A DNA stretch of 64,000 nt. Source: Artemia franciscana. Taxonomy: Eukaryota > Arthropoda > Branchiopoda > Anostraca > Artemiidae. The notes below the pieces were generated by a model that was given only the letters and a program-made list of their open reading frames with translations, did no database searches and was not told the origin of the DNA. Positions 46,255-56,540 of the stretch are shown here, one piece after another (position 1 is the stretch's first letter; each line of letters starts with the position of its first letter). Both the position numbers and the translations under genes were made by a program. Where the stretch lies: assembly GCF_032884065.1 (NCBI RefSeq), contig NW_027063596.1, positions 186,001 to 250,000 of the forward strand, in the 5' to 3' direction.

Positions 46255-46700
46255 TTTCAGCAATCTATAGTCAAAATGGAAAAATCAAGCAATTGTCAGC
46301 AGTGATGATAATCATACTTGATAAATTGGTGTAATTCTAGTTTGGGGGCTTTTTGCTATTTTGGAAAGTGGTTGAGGAAGGTGATCAAAACTTTTAGGAA
46401 TGTATCCAGAGCCCTAATAGCAATGTTGTAAGATATATTGAGCCCCTACCTCGCCTCCAGTTTCTTCCAGAGGGCACTGATCTTTGTGTTATAAAATTGA
46501 AACCTTTTAAAATACATCTTTGGGTCAAGTGAAACAACAGAAGTGTCTGAAGCTTTATATCTTTGCTCAATCATAAATTATAAGCTTCAAAAGATAGGCA
46601 AATCTATTTTTAATTTAGGAAAATGCCATTGTTTGTCCTTAAAAATATATTAAAATGGCAAGATTTGCATCTTCAGAAAGTAAGGCTGATGGAAAATAGA
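46255..46700 (+). repeat. family M repeat copy
   Basis: Blocks 'tttttgctattttggaaagt', 'cttccagagggcactgatct' and 'ttgtgttataaaattgaaac' are in the M order. Confidence 0.6.
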
Positions 46701-47934
46701 CTGAAAACTAAAACTGCACAATGGTTTTCCCCAAAATTTAGAAACACCATAAGGAAATGATAGATTTAGTAGTTTTGCAGTGCCTTCACTAATGTTATAT
46801 TTATTGCCCTGTGCTCACTCCTGAAAATTTCATCTATCTTTCTCAACTAATTTTCAAGATAGTAATCAGCCTCTAAACTGGAACTTTACCTTTTTTACTC
46901 CTTTTCCACCAAAAGTTGTAACCTCCACAATGCACACAACTTGAACCACAAAAAAAAAGGACATAAAGCAATCCAGAATGCCTATCTTTTTGTTCTAGGA
47001 TATCTCCTTTTAGAGCTGGTATTCTGAAACTTGCCCCCTGTATCTTACCAAAATGTGAACTGTTTCACATGAACTGCACCCTTAGAAAAATATATGGTAC
47101 AAATTTAGTGATTAGCTCCTCCACAGGGAAAAAATTAAACCATTGAAAATTATTTTTAAAAGATTCAAAAATACTTATGTTGCCCATAAAAGCATATCAT
47201 ACTACTTTATTCCCATCTCCTAAGGTGCAAATATACAACCCAAACTAGCCTAGACACTCCTTTAATTACCTGTTGCTTGTTGCCATTGTTATGGCTTGTT
47301 CGTCACTGAATTAATTTAGAAAAAGAGCAGGCCTATGGAGTACTGCCAGTTCTTTGTCAAGAATCCTCCTGTGAAGGAAAGATTAAAATTACAAAAAGAA
47401 ACAGCTAAGCACTAGAATCTTTATTCAGCACTTTCAGAATATAATGGTCCCTACTGTAAGCCTCCTTGCAGCTTACCTACAAATTTAATGTTTAGGTGTT
47501 TATCAACCACTTAAACCTTTACTTTGTAGTATCTGTGACCAATAATAGGTCAAGAAAGTCTTATTGCAGTTTGATGGCTCAACTTTGTAATGCTATAGCT
47601 CAATCAGAGGTGCTCTAAGGCTATAAATAGCTTAACTAGGAGATAACAGTCAGAAAACAGCAGCATATCTATTCTTGCTTCCCAAGGAAAAGCTTTTCTT
47701 TGCCTGCTTATCCCTCATCTTGCCTCTTTGCCCCCCTGCCACTATAAGTTTTGATTTTTGTAAAATTTTAAGAGCTACTTTTTGCTATCTTGGAAGGGGT
47801 TGGGTTAAGAAAATGTAAATATCATTGATGGACCTAGAGACTGGGGTATTTTTTGATAAGTTCTTTTTATATGACAAGATGTGATGCTCATCAAAAATGT
47901 ATAGAAATGAGCAACAAAATACATACAAAGTCTA
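46701..47934. other. mostly unassigned, with a short family M piece
   Basis: About 47760-47900 ('tttttgctatcttggaagg', 'gggttgggttaagaaaa') is another M fragment. Apart from the exon candidate at 47.27 kb, nothing else is recognised. Confidence 0.35.
47270..47310 (-). promoter_or_regulatory. possible glyoxalase I start site and first coding exon
   Basis: The minus strand has TTCAGTGA (arthropod initiator-like TCAGT), then AACAATGGC with a good start context at 47286-47284. Five codons follow (MATSN), then AG/GTAATT, a good donor, at 47270. A short start exon is common in glyoxalase I genes of arthropods. The exon would end in phase 2 while the known exon begins in phase 0, so a middle exon must exist between 39.3 and 47.2 kb, and I could not find it. 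Treat as a candidate only. Confidence 0.2.
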
Positions 47935-48315
47935 GCATCAACCTCATATGCAGACCGCCTCAGGTACCTTAAATTACCCACTCTGGTTTACAGACGCTTG
48001 CACAGCAATATGATGGTTACTTAAAAGCTGCAGAACGAAAATTCAGCAATCTTTGGCAACAGTCTCAGTACTATCCAGCACAACACAAGAGGACACTCCG
48101 AGAAGCTACCAAAGTCAATTTTCCGATTGAAAACTTGCCAAACATTCTTTTCAAGAAGAGTCATAAACCATTGGAAACAACTGAAAGATTCAACTGTCAG
48201 TGCTCCCTCCATCCAATCCTTAAAAAACCAACTTGATAAAGAGAAGGAGAAGAAGCAGTGGAGGTTTGACTGGCCGTCATCAACTCAAGAGCACTACAGG
48301 TCTGGAAGACCTTAA
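47935..48315 (+). mobile_element. LINE ORF2 C-terminal fragment
   Basis: A single plus-strand frame of 127 codons with one internal stop reads YADRLRYLKLPTLVYRRLHS (the usual Y..RL..L.LPTL.YRR block), NTRGHSEKL, and CQTFFSRRVINHWKQLKDST followed by VSAPSIQSLKNQLDKE, ending in TAA at 48313-48315. This is the classic C-terminal tail of RT proteins of non-LTR retrotransposons. Upstream RT motifs are missing. Confidence 0.75.
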
Positions 48316-48329
48316 AGTTCTCAGATGGA

Positions 48330-48689
48330 TTAAGGTGATTAAGGTAAGTATCTATTTCCATTCTTTCTCCCTCTAGAGAGCACTGACCTTTAAGGATTTT
48401 TGTTTTATAAAATGAGTGTGCAGAATAGATATTCTGCTTAAATGAAGTACCATACAAAAAAATTATTTATTAAGGAATGTCCAGGGAAGGTATTTTGAAG
48501 CACCAACTTCAACTCCTTCTCTATCTAGAGAGTACTGAAGTTAGATTACCTTTAAAAATCTTTGTGTTATAAAATTTAAACCTTGCAAAATAGATCTTGC
48601 ACTTAAATGAAGTGGGCTTCAAGAAAACTGTTTTCAGCTTCACAACTTTGCTCAGTCTCAATATATATGGTTTCAAAGATCTGCAAATA
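48330..48689 (+). repeat. family M copy, left half, interrupted by a LINE
   Basis: The M order 'gggaaggtattttgaagc', 'ctctatctagagagtactga', 'tttgtgttataaaat' and 'ttcagcttcacaactttgct' ends at 'gatctgcaaata'. The right half resumes at 49788. Confidence 0.75.
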
Positions 48690-49787
48690 GATTAGATTAG
48701 ATTAGATTAATTTATTTCAAAAACATGTATACAAAACATTTTGCTGCACCTGCTAAGAAAGCCCCTTTGGGCTTGTTGGCAGCAGGTGGCAGTCATCTCT
48801 ACTCTACATATTACTACATACAAAGATTCTACTTATGACACTCACGCATTATTACTATACTTTTGCATCATTACCATACTATTCTTTTGCAAGGAAGAAT
48901 CTCTTAACAACAGCTTTGAAGGAAGCCAAATGACTCGAATTTCTTATTTCAATTGGAATAATATCCCATACAGAGGGGGCAAAATTTCTAATCACGAAAG
49001 AAGCTCTAGCCGTATTTCTAAATGGGTGTACCAGATTTGATGCCCCTCGTGTATTGTGGCTATGAAGATCACAATTAATGGAGAAAAAATTTTCGAAAGA
49101 AGAGGGAAGTATATTATTAATAAATTTATATGTGAAAATACTAACTTGGTAGTCTCTTGTTTTTGAAATATCAAAAAGTTGATTCTTAGTATAAAGTTCA
49201 TTAATATTATGAGTAAATAAAGTTTTAGGTGATAAAAGTTTAACGGCTTTATTTTGGATTTTTTGGATTTTTTTATAACATGATACAAAATTACTAGCCC
49301 ATAAAGAGCAACCATAGCAAATATACGGGTAAAAAATAGCAAAATAAAGTAACCGAAGAATTTTATAGGATACTAGGTTTTTAACTCGGCGAAGCACACC
49401 CAGAGATCTGGACAACTTTGAAGCTATAATATTTGAATGTGTTTTCCATGATAGATTTTCATCAATCATAAAACCTAAATACTTTGTTACCTTTACTCTT
49501 TTTATTTGATTTCCGTTTATTATTAATTCTAAATTAGTTTCAATACTAGATATCCGAGAAAATAGAATGTAGTTAGTTTTATTATAATTTAATGTCAAAA
49601 GATTGAAATCTGCCCACTCAATAAACTCGGTCATTGCCTTTATCATTTTATCAAAAAGTAGATCAACTGATGGAGCAGCTACAAGTAAAAGAGTATCGTC
49701 TGCAAAAAGGATTATACCAGCCTCTGACAAATAATACTTAATCCGATCAATAAATATTAAAAATAAAAGAGGACCTAGTATAGAGTA
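48690..49787 (-). mobile_element. 5'-truncated LINE with RT C-terminal half
   Basis: A 302-residue intact frame runs from the 5' truncation (ILGPLLFLIFIDR) through FADDTLLLVAAPS (catalytic F-A-D-D), LTLNYNKTNYILFS, KYLGFMIDENLSWKTH, KAVKLLS and the thumb/tail segment HNTRGASNL ... PSVWDIIPIEIRNSSHLASF, ending AKE and a stop at 48879. A 3' UTR follows, with a TAATC pentamer tail at 48690-48716 (minus strand). It sits inside a family M repeat, and the two M halves join without loss. The intact frame suggests a fairly recent insertion. The palm and finger parts and the endonuclease were never copied. Confidence 0.9.
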
Positions 49788-50528
49788 CATTTCCTAATTT
49801 CAAAAAAAACATTGATGTGGTTGGAAATTCTACTCATATAACAGGAATTGCATTTTCAAAACTAAAACCAGAAAAAAAAGTGAAAATAGAAAATTGAAGC
49901 ATAATGCTGTTTTGTAAAAATTCCAATTGGTAGCATAGGCTATAGTATAGACCTGTCAAGAGGTTAAGATTTTTATATTTCTAAATCAGAAGAGGATAAA
50001 CATAGTAGTTTGGAAACATCTTCTTGGAGTATGTTTTTTGGCCCTGGATTCATCACTGAAAGTTTCATTTTCCCAACATAACCCCTTTCCAATATAACAA
50101 AGAACAGCTCATCTTGAATTTTCCCTTAGGGTTTAATAGTCACCAGCAGCCTAGGCTCTGGCTGCCAGGGTTGTGCTTGTGATACTATCTGCTTTATGAT
50201 ACACTGTCCATTCTTAGAAGGCTGAAACTCAGAGGGTAGAGGGGCTAAATATGAAAACACTTTCATTTGTGTTGCTGTCTTTTATCTGTTAGTTCGTAAA
50301 TTTATTTAACATTTGGTAAATGTTTAGTTTCATCACAAGCTGTCTAAAGTGCATATTACTGCATATAGCAAGATTCTGATGATCACTTATTGATTCTTTG
50401 TCATTATTAGGGAAGTGCATCTATTTTTTAAGCTTTCTAAAATCCACCTCCAATGAGACTCAAAATATGTAAAGTAGGCTTGCTTAGAGGAAACATTGGT
50501 AAAATTCTAGCTAATCGACTTCTTGCTA
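49788..50528 (+). repeat. family M copy, right half, followed by another M start
   Basis: It resumes at 'catttcctaatttcaaaa' and continues 'ggaaattctactcatataac', 'aggaattgcattttc'. An inverted M part is at about 50000-50100. At 50499-50528 a new M unit begins ('gtaaaattctagctaatcga', 'cttcttgcta') and is interrupted by element A. Positions 50110-50495 are not recognised. Confidence 0.65.
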
Positions 50529-52515
50529 TCAGACAGTTTGTGGTAATGAACTGTAGTAAGGAGCGACCCGGCTCAATAGTAACTGAAACTCTAAAAAATG
50601 GTATTTTGATACCAATAGTTACATCAAAAGAATTGCATTTTAATGCTGATTTTAAATATATAAGTTTTATCAAGATCAGTTATACCCATCAAAAGTTGTG
50701 AGCCTGAGAAAATTTGCCTCATTTTAGAAAATAGGAGGAAACACCCCCTAAGAGTCATACAATCTTATCGAAAATCACACCATCAGATTCAGCATATCAG
50801 AGAACCTAATTGTAGAAGTTTCAAGCTCCTATCTACAAAAATGTGGAATTTCGCATTTTTTGCCAGAAGACTGATCATGGATGCATGTTTATTTGTTTTT
50901 TTCCCAGGGGTGATCCTATCAACTGAGTAGTCCTAGAATGTCGCGAGAGGGCTCATTCTAATGGAAATTAAAAGTTCTGGTGCCCTGTTTATGTGACCAA
51001 AAAATTGGAGGGCACCTATGCCCCCTCCCATGCTCATTTTTTCCTAAAAGTCAGCAGATCAAAATTCTGAGATAGCCATTGTATTCACCATAGTCGAAAA
51101 ACCTAATAACTATGTCTTTGGGGATAATTTACTCCCCTGCAGTCCCCATGGGAGGGGCTGCAAGTTGCAACCCTTGACCTGTGTTTACATACAGTAATGG
51201 TTACTAGGAAGTGTGCAGACGTTTTCAGGGGGATTTTTTTGGTTTGGGGTGGGGGGGGGGTTTACATGGGAGGATGTTTCCATGGAGAAACTTCTCATGG
51301 GGGAGTAGAATTTCAATGAAGGGGCACAGGATTTTCAAGCATTATTTGAAAAAACAATGAAAAAATAAATGTGAAAAGTTTTTTGTACTGAAAGTTCTGG
51401 TGCCCTGTTTATGTGACCAAAAAATTGGAGGGCACCTATGCCCCCTCCCATGCTCATTTTTTCCTAAAAGTCAGCAGATCAAAATTCTGAGATAGCCATT
51501 GTATTCACCATAGTCGAAAAACCTAATAACTATGTCTTTGGGGATAATTTACTCCCCTGCAGTCCCCATGGGAGGGGCTGCAAGTTGCAACCCTTGACCT
51601 GTGTTTACATACAGTAATGGTTACTAGGAAGTGTGCAGACGTTTTCAGGGGGATTTTTTTGGTTTGGGGTGGGGGGGGGGGTTTTACATGGGAGGATGTT
51701 TCCATGGAGAAACTTCTCATGGGGGAGTAGAATTTCAATGAAGGGGCACAGGATTTTCAAGCATTATTTGAAAAAACAATGAAAAAATAAATGTGAAAAG
51801 TTTTTTGTACTGAAAGTAAGGAGCAGCATTAAAACTTAAAACAAACAAAAATTATTACGCATATGAAGGTTTCACCTCCTTGTTATACCTCACTCTTTAC
51901 GCTAAAGTATTTTCAGTACTTTCAACTATTAATTCTATGGCCTTTGTGATTCAGAGATCATTCTTATGGAATTGGGACAAAATCTAAGCTTTAGTGTTAA
52001 AGAGCAATGAAGGTTGAACCCCTCATATACACAATAAAAACATACAAATATAGAAGTTTGTTATGTAAGTTAATTTGTAAGTTACATATATTTTTTTCCA
52101 ATGAAAATGTTTGTAAAAAATTAAAAGTTCTAGTTTCTTTTTTAAGTAGTCAAAAACTTGGAGGGCAACTAGGACTCCTCCCTTGCTCCTTTTTTCTCAA
52201 AATCTTCTCAAAAACGTCCAGAAATTAAATAAAAAAAACAAATTTTTTGAATGAAAGTAAGGAGCAACATTAAAACTTAAAACAAACAGAAATTACTCCA
52301 TATATGGAAGGGGCTATTCCTCCTCAACACCCGCTCTTTATGCTAAAGTTTCTTACTGTTTTAAAAATAGAGTTAAGAGAAAGAGTCAAACTTTAGCATA
52401 AAGAGCAGGACATTGAGGAGGAAAAGCTCCTTTCATATATGGAGTAATTTCTGTTTGTTTAAGTTTTGATAATGCTCCTTACTTTCATTTAAAAAAAATG
52501 TTTTTTTTTATTTAA
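50529..52515 (+). mobile_element. element A, full copy with 420 bp internal duplication
   Basis: It starts TCAGACAG after A50528 and ends ATTTAA before T52516. The family M repeat is continuous across it: left flank 'gacttcttgcta', right flank 'tctcagaaaaggtttagg', and the uninterrupted M copy at about 52810 reads 'cttcttgctatctcagaaag'. No base is duplicated or lost. Positions 50971-51390 are repeated almost exactly at 51391-51812. Both large palindromes are present (about 51815-52020 and 52240-52495). Confidence 0.9.
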
Positions 52516-53770
52516 TCTCAGAAAAGGTTTAGGTTAGGAAAGTGAAACTGTCAGGGATGAGTCTACAGACTAAAATATGTCCTGGGAAGGTATTTTGAAG
52601 TATCCACCTCTACTCCTCCCTCTAGAGGGCCCTGAAATTTGCCTACATGACAGGTTTTTGAAAACCTGTCATGACCTAAGAAATTTTGACAAAACAACAT
52701 TTTACCTTAATTTTCAGTTACTAGTTGCTTTTTCTCTGCCTTTAGTTCTGAAAATGTAATTCCTGTTATTTGAGTAGAATTTTGGGTAAAATTCTAGTTA
52801 ATTGACTTCTTGCTATCTCAGAAAGGGTTTAGGTTAGGAAAATAAAACTTTCAGGGCTGAATCTACAGACTAAAGTTTGTCCCGGGAAGGTATTTTGAAG
52901 CAACTACCTCCAATCCTTCTCCCTCTAGAGGGCCCTGACCTTTGATGACCTTTAAAAACATGTGTGTTATAAAATTGAAACCTTGCAAAATAGATCTTCT
53001 GCTTAATTGAAGGACAACAAAATTGTTTTCAGCTTCATAACTTTGCTCAATTTCATTTTATAAGGTTTTAAAGATATGCAAATACATCTCCTAAATTTTG
53101 AAAAAAAAATTTATATGGCTCGAAATTCTACTCAAATAACAGGAATTGCATTTTCAGAACTAAAGGCAGAGAAAAAGCAACTAGTAACTGGAAATTGAGG
53201 TTAAATGTTGTTTTGTCAAAATTTCAATAGGTATAGGTACCTGTCATGTAGGCAAATTTCAGGGCCCTCTAGAGAGAGAAGGAGTGGAGATGGGTACTTT
53301 AAATTACCTTCCCGGGACATACTTTAGTCTGTAGATTCAGCCTTGAAAGTTTCATTTTCCTAACCTAAACCCTTTCCAAGATAGCAAAAAGTCAATTAAC
53401 TAGAATTTTACCAAATTTTGAGCCATATCAATGTTTTTTTTTTAAAAATTTAGGAAATGTATTTGTATATCTTTAAAACCTTACAAAATGGAATTGAGCA
53501 AAGTTATAAAGCTGAAAACAGTTTTGTTGTACCTCAGTTAAGCAGAAGATCTATTTTTAAGGGTTTCTCTTTTATAAGACACGTATTTTTAGAGGTCATC
53601 AAAGGTCAGGGCCCTCTAGAGGGAGAAGGAGTTGAGTTAGTTGCTTCAAAATACCTTCTCAGGACATACTTTAGTTTGTAGATTCATCCCTGAAAGTTTC
53701 ATTTTCCTAACATAAACCCTTTCTGAGATAGCAAAAAGTCAATTAACTAGAATTTTACCATAACATTACC
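52516..53770. repeat. family M repeats in direct and inverted array
   Basis: After element A the interrupted M unit continues (52516-52780), then a full direct unit (52784-53235), then two inverted units (about 53240-53410 and 53410-53770). Marker blocks are 'ctctagagggccctga', 'cagactaaagtatgtcc' or its reverse, and 'ataacaggaattgcattttc'. A 13 bp perfect hairpin (CATGACAGGTTTT, 2-base loop) lies at 52646-52673. The array codes for nothing recognisable. Confidence 0.8.
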
Positions 53771-56540
53771 TATAGAGCAAAGTGTATTAGTGCATGAGCC
53801 CAGCTGGCAGCAGGGTAAGGTCTATAGCCTACTTTATATTTATGCTTGGAAAAATATGCTTTGCTCTATAGTTAATGTTACCTGTAAGCAAGCCCACTTT
53901 ATGTATTTTTAGTATGTCCCATGGAGGAGCAGGGTCAGCCAGAAATGGATGCACTTCTAAGTAGGCCTACTATAGTATGGAAACTATGCTTCTTTACAGC
54001 ATAGTTTCCAATTTGGACAGCTTGTTATGAAACTAAACATTTACCTAGCATTTTTTGAGAAGTTCATGCATCCAAAATAAAATATAGCCTAGGCCTAGGC
54101 TATTCCCATTCAAAGACAGGTCTTGATGCACAGACAATACTAGCCTATTACTCTAGGGCTAGGCTATTTGGTATTATCGGTAGGCTTTAGAAACTATAGT
54201 TACCTTTGTAGAAGTATCGGGCTCTGCACACACATTTGCTATATCCGAGTCACTCAACATGTTTTTTTTACTTTTATCTCAGAACCAGGCTTATTAGCAG
54301 GGTTGCCACTGGGCTAGATCTAGAAAAAAAATCCATGACTTCCAGTTCCATGGGAAAGGAATCATAAAGTTCGGCAACACGCTTCGTTTTGCTCACTACG
54401 CTAGCTTTCCGTGACTAGATCATAATGCAAAAACGATTGTATTACCAAAATTATGAACTTTACCACACAGCCAAGACATTTTCATTTCTTTTTTTGCTAA
54501 CTATTTATTCAATATTTTCACTTTTTGGTTTATTGGCTTTTTTTGTTAAATGTGCAGTTTAGGCTAGCTAGCCCTGCAGTGAAGTGTGCAGAGCCCCTGC
54601 CAATAATACGAGGATATAGCCTACACGATATCATGCTCCTACTAGACAGTATCTATGCATCTTAAAGCCAAATTGATTGGATACTATAAGCTACAGTAAG
54701 AAATAAGTTTTCTTTTTTGACTATAGGTAATCTACACCTTTTCATCAAGCTAGAATCTGGCTAGAATTAGCTTTCCATGTAGAAATAAGCTACAACAGTA
54801 AAGTGCAGATTAGTATGTCATTTAGTGCAGAGAGCAGAGGCCCTCTCAAAGGAACCAGGATATACAATAAACTTATTTGTTTAAATATTGCTTCGACTAA
54901 GTGGAATTGAGGATGGGGGTGACTTTTTGATGGTATTAGACTGTAAATTCATACTTTCATCAGGCAGGTAAGATTGTCCATTCGTACACAGATTCATAGT
55001 CCTGATCCAACTTAGTCAGTCTGGACAAAGGTAGAGATTAGTTTTTCCCTCATAAGAAATAACTGATTTTCTACTGTAAATTATTCAGTCAATTTGGCTG
55101 TAAAATTGTGCTTGTACAAGCACAATTTTACATCTGTTACCATTTCTTTGTTACAAATTTTACACATCTTATACCATTTCTTTACCCCAATTCCAATTGC
55201 AAACAACCGAATGATAAACTAAGCTGAAATCATGAACAGAAATGGGTAGAAAAAATAGATTTTTGCCCCCAGGCGAGAGTTCTACGAAAATTTCCAAAAT
55301 GCAGTCATATTCATCAATCCGGCCTAAGGTCCACACTTTCTGTAAAAACCACAGAGGTTAGACTCTTGCCACTTTCTAGGACTAAGCTGAAATCGGGGTG
55401 CTAGAAAAAAAACACGACAAAACCAAAATGTTTCTGCACAATAAATAGTCGATATTATAGAATTACCCCAATAGATGATTACCCCACTATAGAGAGGTTC
55501 CTTCTAGTAGTGAGCCTTACTAATTCCATACTTTAAGCAGAATTCAACAACGTCAAATGCAACACGATAAATGCACTTATGATGGTGCATAATTATCCCT
55601 TATGGTGTTTGGAACTTCCTTTCAGTATTTCCCACAATGATACAATTTTTGAAAAGTCTCTAGTATTCTCTTAATGCAAGTATGCACTAATTCAACCTTG
55701 CTATAGGAGTTACAAAACCTGAACTGAGGTATTATTAGAGTTCACAGTTAAAATTCTCAGAATAGCAGTTACAGCTGAGGGTAAAACATTTGAAGTTTAC
55801 ACTTGTTCAACTATAGCTAGTTAAAGTTCAAAATCAAACTCAATCTTAAGTAAAGTGAATTATATTTCTAAAAGTATTTCTTTGGCTCACTCTGTTCCTT
55901 ATGGTATTATATTTTGCAGTCAACAAAAATGGAGATACACGAAGGACCGATTCTATAAAGAAAAAAAAAGGCAAATAGAATGGAAGGGTGGAGATGCCTC
56001 CCCTAAAAAGAAAGCTTGGAAATGGTTTTACCCACTATCTTTTTAAGCTCAACCTCATTGCTCTTTGGATCCACATTCGAATATTTCAAGTGTTAGAAGT
56101 GTGATGATATCCTTGGTTGCAGATCCCAGAAATGACATTTGATGTCATCTATCCTGAGGAAGACGTCTATTGTTTTTCTTCTGTTGTTGAGGATAAACTG
56201 GAAATTAGGTTGGAATAAATTATTATCTCTTGGTTGAGTTAGACAGCCTAGCTGACAGTTAACTTATGATTGTTTCTTAAAGACAGCCAGTGAACTGGAA
56301 ATTCTCAGAAAACTAAAGTAACTTTGCCCTCTATCGCAATAAAATTGACAACCACATAAAAATTACGTAAAGCTTAAGGTTGCCAAAAGGTTGATATAAA
56401 TTACAAATTTAAGGTTGCCAAACAACAGAGTTTATTACGGACAGAGCTAAAAGTTAACTGCAGCTAATCTGCAAAACACAATAATATTTTCTGTGACTTA
56501 TTAGTTACGTTTTAAACTGATAGTGTCCTCACCAAATCTA
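53771..56540. other. unassigned low-copy DNA with short palindromes
   Basis: No gene is recognised. 'tagcctaggc' type motifs recur at 54080-54180. There is an 11 bp perfect hairpin at 53978-54008 (GGAAACTATGC) and a perfect 34 bp palindrome at 55099-55132. The 63-residue open frame at 55855-56046 has no motif I know. Confidence 0.35.
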
